Shown piece by piece: positions 59,506 through 64,000 of a DNA stretch of 64,000 nt. Each line of letters opens with the position of its first letter. The stretch's first letter is position 1. The notes beneath the pieces are model-generated. The model ran no database searches. It saw only the letters and a program-made list of their open reading frames with translations, and was not told the origin of the DNA. Source of the stretch: Kazachstania africana CBS 2517 (Eukaryota > Ascomycota > Saccharomycetes > Saccharomycetales > Saccharomycetaceae); assembly GCF_000304475.1 (NCBI RefSeq), contig NC_018940.1, positions 434,001 to 498,000 on the forward strand. Direction: 5' to 3'. The position numbers were made by a program, and so were the translations under genes.

Positions 59506-59690
59506 AAAATTTGATTGGCGAACTTTTTAAATATGTAAATATGGTAAATTGATAAATGTATAAAGAGAATATTTTTATGAAATAATAATAATACATTAAA
59601 TTGCTATAATTAAATAAGTCTTGTTACAAAAAAAAAAAAAATAGAAGAAAATAGAAAAGTAATAGTAATAATAATAAAAATAATGATTGA

Positions 59691-60201
59691 TCATATTACT
59701 TCAGTGACATTTTGCATTTCTTCAGTACAAGGGATCTTTTTATTTAGATGCTGTAAGACATGATCTCTTCTTTTAAAACGTTTACCACATTTGGGACAAG
59801 GATGTGGTTTTTCACCTGAATGAACAGATTTTTTATGTCTTGTTAAATGATGGCCAGATGAAAATTTACGTTTACATTCCTGACACATATAAGTTTTACC
59901 TTTTTCTGATATTATAATCTCTTCGGGACTAAATTTTGAATGATTTGCTGTCATTCCATTATTTAATCTGCGAGGCTGAGTTGATTTGATATTTGTCGTT
60001 GCATTATGTGATTCTAATTTTGGTCTCTTAGCCAATGGAGAAAATGATGGAGAAATACTGAAGGAATTGAAAGTTTCGGGATTCAATGCAGAAGATGGAG
60101 GCTGATTCATTGAATTATACATTAATGGTTGATTTAAACCTAATGGTGATCTAAAATCATTCATAAATGGTAAAGTATTGTGGTTATTATTAGTATTGAT
60201 C

Positions 60202-60237
<36 letters not shown>

Positions 60238-61111
60238 GCATTATTGTTATTATTATTTGTAGAATTATTAATAAGATTATTCGGACTTTTTGAATTTTCT
60301 CTTGAAATATTTAATGCCATTAAATTTGATGTTTTTTTCAATAGCGGCAAATTTGTAATATTACTTGGTGTCAATGAACCTGCGAGTACATTGTTATTGT
60401 TACTGTTTGAAATTATTGAATAGGATAGTGGATTTGGAGAAAATATTGATAAATTATTACTATTATTAGTATTATGGATATTATTATGCGTCATTAAAGG
60501 AATATTATTGAGATTTGGAATTCCATCGTTTGTTGTAGTATTATTACCATTATTATTATTAATAATTTTACCTAAAGGAGAAGGATTTAATGGTGGTAAA
60601 TTGAAATGAGGTGTTGAAGCACCACTATTCGCCATTGAAGCTAAACTGAAAGCCAACATATTTTCTTCATCATCTAATAAAGTATTTGACGGTAGATTAC
60701 TTGGTAATTCTAATGAAGTTGGATTTGTAGTTGTAATGTTACTACTACTAAAATGATTATTATCTTTATTACTTTCAATACTACTGTTATTGTTGTTGTT
60801 GTAATTTATTGGAGCTAATTGTGGAGTTGATAATTTTCTTTTCAATTTAAAATTTGAATCATTCAATGAAGAAGGTTCTAAAGTAGTTGAGAAATCCATT
60901 AATTTTGTTAAAGTTGGAGAAGATAATCTACTTAAGGTTTGGGTCATGCTTAAATATTGATGAGGAGGAAAATTATTAGTAGTATTATTATCAGTTTGTA
61001 GTTTGGTTAAATTTAATAAATTATCAACTTTTGAATCTTCAAAATGCTCGTCCACATTATTATTATTAGTATTATTATTAGTATTATTATTAGTATTATT
61101 ATTATTATTAG

Positions 61112-61193
<82 letters not shown>

Positions 61194-61965
61194 TAATAGT
61201 TTTGGTTTATCAAAAAATTGCGTAGTATAATCTAATGTAAAACCCTCAATATTATTATTAGTGTCATTATTATTATTAGTATTATTATTACAAATGCATG
61301 AAGGTACAATTGGTAAAGTATTTTGAAAGTCAAAATTTGGTTCAAAAGTAACTGATTCACTAATATTATAATCATAATCAAATGATGAATAACAACTTGA
61401 TGCAAATGTTACTATAAATTCTAATTGATTTTGAGTAATTTTTTCAAAATTGATATCATTTTCTATTAAAATTGATGGAGATACCATAATTTTTTTATGT
61501 TCAAAAAATGCAGGACAATTATTTGAATCATTAATAAAATTATTAGTTAAAAAATTCGAAAATTTTAAAATATCATTATTTGAAATAATGTACCATTGCT
61601 TTGGAGCACCAGTATGAAGGAAATTAACTGAGAAATTATCATTTTTTTCAAATTTCCATGGATAAGATGATTTCCATAAACCACCAAATAAACTATGATT
61701 ACAATTAATTGAAAAACTTTGAAAACGGGATAAATTCCATAATTTTAAATTAATTGGGAAAATAGTATCAATATTTGAATGACCCAATAAAATATTGTTT
61801 GAAGTGGATAAATCTGACCAAAATTTTGATTCCAGATTATTTTTAAAAGTTGTATTATTAAATTTCGCAGAATCATTTAAATTATGATTAATTTTCCAAT
61901 TTTTGTAATTGATTGTATTATCTATTGAATCTTTTTCGATTAAAGAAATTGCTTCGTCATCATCA

Positions 61966-62019
<54 letters not shown>

Positions 62020-62042
62020 GTAGTAGTAGTAGTAGTAGTAGC

Positions 62043-62086
<44 letters not shown>

Positions 62087-62393
62087 CAGAAGTAGTTAAA
62101 TTTTTCCAATCATTAATGTTGAACGACCTACCAGTATTATTATTATTTTCAACAATATGAATTCCATTAGCACTAGTAAAAACCGATTGACTAATAATTT
62201 GTGAATTATTACTATTATTGTTACTATTCAAAATAATATCATTTTGATATAATTCATCAAGCCATTTTTTTGGCGGAATTATTTTACAAACTCCGCAAGG
62301 TATTGATTTGAATGATAATGATTTTAAATAATTTGGAACATTCTTAAAATCTTCATAAGATGGACTGAAGACTGGTACAGAGTCGTTAGTCAT
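59691..62393 (-). CDS. GIS1: JmjN/JmjC zinc-finger regulator, Gis1/Rph1 family
   Basis: Transcription factor of the Gis1/Rph1 pair, acting at stationary phase and on PHR1-type sites. It is 900 residues (S. cerevisiae Gis1 894). JmjN covers about 6-50 (PVFSPSYEDFKNVPNYLKSL). JmjC covers about 225-350 (FSVNFLHTGAPKQWYII), but the iron ligands appear lost: K247-F-E249 stands where Rph1 has H-x-E, and Y335 where the last His should be. Long Thr, Asn and further Asn runs interrupt the protein (about 104-143 and 400-445). Two C-terminal zinc fingers (about 833-887, KRRDHVLQHLNKKIPC) match the family. Convergent with MSH6 as GIS1 is, divergent from CCA1 as RPH1 is, so synteny allows either name. Confidence 0.9.
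61054..61192. repeat. ATT trinucleotide repeat within GIS1 (Asn codons)
   Basis: ATT repeats with interspersed AGT on the plus strand, encoding Asn with some Thr in AAT/ACT codons on the minus strand. The longest uninterrupted part is about 61125-61192. Prone to length variation. Confidence 0.9.
61965..62093. repeat. ATT and AGT trinucleotide repeats within GIS1 (Asn and Thr runs)
   Basis: An ATT block (about 61968-62018) is followed by an AGT block (about 62018-62086, with single GCA interruptions). On the coding strand these give a Thr run followed by an Asn run just upstream of the JmjC domain. Confidence 0.9.
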
Positions 62394-63742
62394 CTTTAGT
62401 AGCAGCAGTACCTTGATTTGTTATTATCTTTATGCTCTATAAGGTAACTTTTCTTGAAAAGGGCTTACTAATAGGAAGATGAGAGAGAAGTAGTAATAGT
62501 AGTAGAGTAAGCAGTACTTTATTTGACACAAAAAAAAAGATGACGAAAAAGGTAGTACTGATTAATAGTATTTGGCTTGTAATGGATAATGTCAGTTGAT
62601 ATTATGTGTCTGATACTTTGTTAGTCTTTATAATCCGCAGTATTTATACTCTTTAAATTGATGGAACCCAAACAGTGATCAAAATATTCTCCTTCGATTT
62701 GAAAAAAAGCAGCAATAAAAATTGGAGTCAATAACTGTCGTTGAATTCTTTCTAAATATGAGTATGACGGATTTCAAATCAACCCGTTTAAGACAAAATG
62801 GTAATAGTAGTGATAGTATATATATATATATATATGTATGAATATATGTGATATAAATTTTATTACGGTTCAATTTATGGATATTACATACTAAAAATAT
62901 ATATAAATTTTTAAGGGATACCCTCTGCGGAAGCACTCATTGACATTTATTAATTAATAGCCAATACTATCGGCAGTGGCAATACAACACTGTCCATACT
63001 AAAAGTCCATGCGGATGCGTTACGCTCTTTTCACCAGAATTGACAGAATCCAGACGGGGGGGAGCCAAGCCAAAAATCGATGGCTCATCATGAGAGCATT
63101 TTTGCGGTAAGAGGAAGGCGTGTGTCAAAATCGTCTATTATTGGTGATTGCATCGTTTGCCTGAGAAGACATCACAGCAATGTGAGTTGACAGTCAGCTG
63201 ACGCTTGCGAAGAAGTCCCTGCAGCAGCGGCAGCGGCAGGAGTCCAAGAGGTGTGTGCTGATGCTGACTTTGGATCCGGCCATCGGCACTGCAGCGGTCT
63301 CTTCACTTGGCAATGTCCGAACACGACGCAGGGCTTTCTCCGTAAATTTTACTTTTTTTTTTTTCTTTTTCTCTTGAAATTCCGCGAAATGTGAGGAGAC
63401 TCTCTCCAGGGAATTCTCCGCGTATGGCTTCGGAGGGGAAGGGATGGTGCCAATAAACAATGGAAACAATGGCAGCCATCCGACAGAAGCGGGAAGCTCA
63501 AACGGAGCCGTCTCCCGGAGAAAGTTAGGGTTCCCCGATGGAGGGGAGGAAGCCCTAGTCATGTGACTAGGGCTCAGCTTTTTTTTATAATTTAGGTCTT
63601 ACCGGCCGTTCCTGATTTCTTTTTACAGCTATTTACCTATAGCCACATCATCGATCGTCTTATTAGATTGTAATCGGAACATCGAACGATATATATTTAC
63701 TCGACGCAATAACACTCCAAAACCCACTTCCCTCCCCCATAC
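62394..63742. other. GIS1-CCA1 divergent promoter region
   Basis: About 1.35 kb with no supported gene. It includes a TA-rich run (about 62817-62836), a CAG/CGG-type triplet stretch near 63220-63238, and a cluster of Tbf1-like sites near CCA1 (63525-63574). A 122-codon frame at 63194-63562 on the minus strand looks accidental. Confidence 0.6.
63525..63574. promoter_or_regulatory. Tbf1-like sites and composite palindrome upstream of CCA1
   Basis: TTAGGGTT (63525-63532) is the reverse of AACCCTAA, a perfect Tbf1 site. AGCCCTAGTCA (63551-63561) and TGACTAGGGCT (63564-63574) form a perfect 11-bp inverted repeat with two bases between. Its centre reads GTCACATG on the minus strand, a Cbf1-type site. 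About 170-220 bp before the CCA1 start. Confidence 0.6.
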
Positions 63743-64000
63743 ATGTCTATAAATTTATCCGACGATGAAGAACATTTGTGTTCATATCTAAGAGATTTTA
63801 TTAGAGACTTAAAACAATTTCATTGGGTTAAAATTTGGATCACCGGTGGTTGGGTAAGAGATAAATTATTAGGTTACAATCCACATGATATAGATATCGT
63901 TGTCATTGGTCTCACGGGACCAGATTTCATGAATCATTTAAAAAAATACCATTCTTTACATTACAATCAATATTTACCATCTCATATAATAAAGGCAAAT
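63743..64000 (+). CDS. CCA1: tRNA nucleotidyltransferase Cca1 (3' end outside window)
   Basis: Adds or repairs the CCA end of tRNAs in nucleus, cytosol and mitochondria. The ATG at 63743 opens 86 codons running to the window edge; the complete enzyme is about 546 residues. The nucleotidyltransferase core is visible: GGWVRD at 35-40 followed by KLLG, and D49 and D51 of HDIDIV, the metal-binding Asp pair. S. cerevisiae uses several start codons for mitochondrial and cytosolic forms; here the first Met is only about 30 residues before the core. Divergent from GIS1/RPH1 as YER168C is from YER169W. Confidence 0.93.
   Translation, partial: MSINLSDDEEHLCSYLRDFIRDLKQFHWVKIWITGGWVRDKLLGYNPHDIDIVVIGLTGPDFMNHLKKYHSLHYNQYLPSHIIKAN

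Noticed and set aside
63194..63562. 122-codon open frame on the minus strand upstream of GIS1
   Set aside because: Low-complexity Lys and Arg/Cys runs arise from the poly-A tract and CAG/CGG triplets; it overlaps promoter motifs of CCA1.

Overview
The window is nuclear DNA from a budding yeast of the family Saccharomycetaceae. Genes are compact, almost intronless and AT-rich, and nearly every protein is recognisable as the counterpart of a Saccharomyces cerevisiae gene. Two runs of conserved gene order are visible. Positions 1-52288 follow S. cerevisiae chromosome XIII (YMR012W to YMR041C): CLU1, SEC59, the snR78-snR72 snoRNA cluster, BUD22, ERG5, SOK2, STB4, FMS1, MAC1, UBC7, MSS1, MRPL3, CSI1, PEX12, HRT2, TAP42, FAR8, EIS1, HOF1, IMP2, MIH1, MSN2, SUB1, ARA2. 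Interleaved in order are genes that S. cerevisiae keeps on the sister chromosome XI segment: DCW1, NUP120, DEF1, SFK1. Several ancestral genes are absent (for example SPO20, ARP9, CCS1). This mixture fits a species descended from the yeast whole-genome duplication that lost duplicates in a different pattern from S. cerevisiae, such as a Kazachstania- or Naumovozyma-like lineage. The exact species cannot be fixed from the window.

Positions 54121-64000 belong to a different ancestral block: tRNA-Gln, GRX3/GRX4, MSH6, GIS1/RPH1, CCA1. The gene-poor interval 52289-54120 is therefore a rearrangement junction relative to S. cerevisiae, with a tRNA gene at its edge.

The richest non-coding locus is 4684-6718. 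Seven box C/D snoRNAs (snR78, 77, 76, 75, 74, 73, 72) lie head to tail downstream of three Tbf1-type sites and a TATA box. I identified each by its rRNA guide. Five of the six spacers contain a hairpin with an AGNN tetraloop, the recognition signal of RNase III (Rnt1), so the RNA is expected to be one transcript cut into seven guides. BUD22, a 40S biogenesis factor, follows directly and carries ribosome-biogenesis promoter motifs.

Other genes cover sterol and polyamine metabolism (ERG5, FMS1), dolichol phosphate synthesis (SEC59), copper sensing (MAC1), ER-associated degradation (UBC7), cell wall (DCW1), mitochondria (MSS1, MRPL3, IMP2, CLU1), peroxisomes (PEX12), TOR signalling (TAP42), nuclear pore (NUP120), cytokinesis and mitosis (HOF1, MIH1), stress transcription (MSN2, GIS1) and mismatch repair (MSH6). 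Promoter motifs that fit known biology include an inverted TCGTTTAG pair at ERG5, copper-response elements at MAC1 and twin MCB boxes at MSH6. The SFK1 reading frame is interrupted near its start by an apparent one-base deletion in a T run. Matches to rRNA, S. cerevisiae proteins and gene order are from memory; no search was run.
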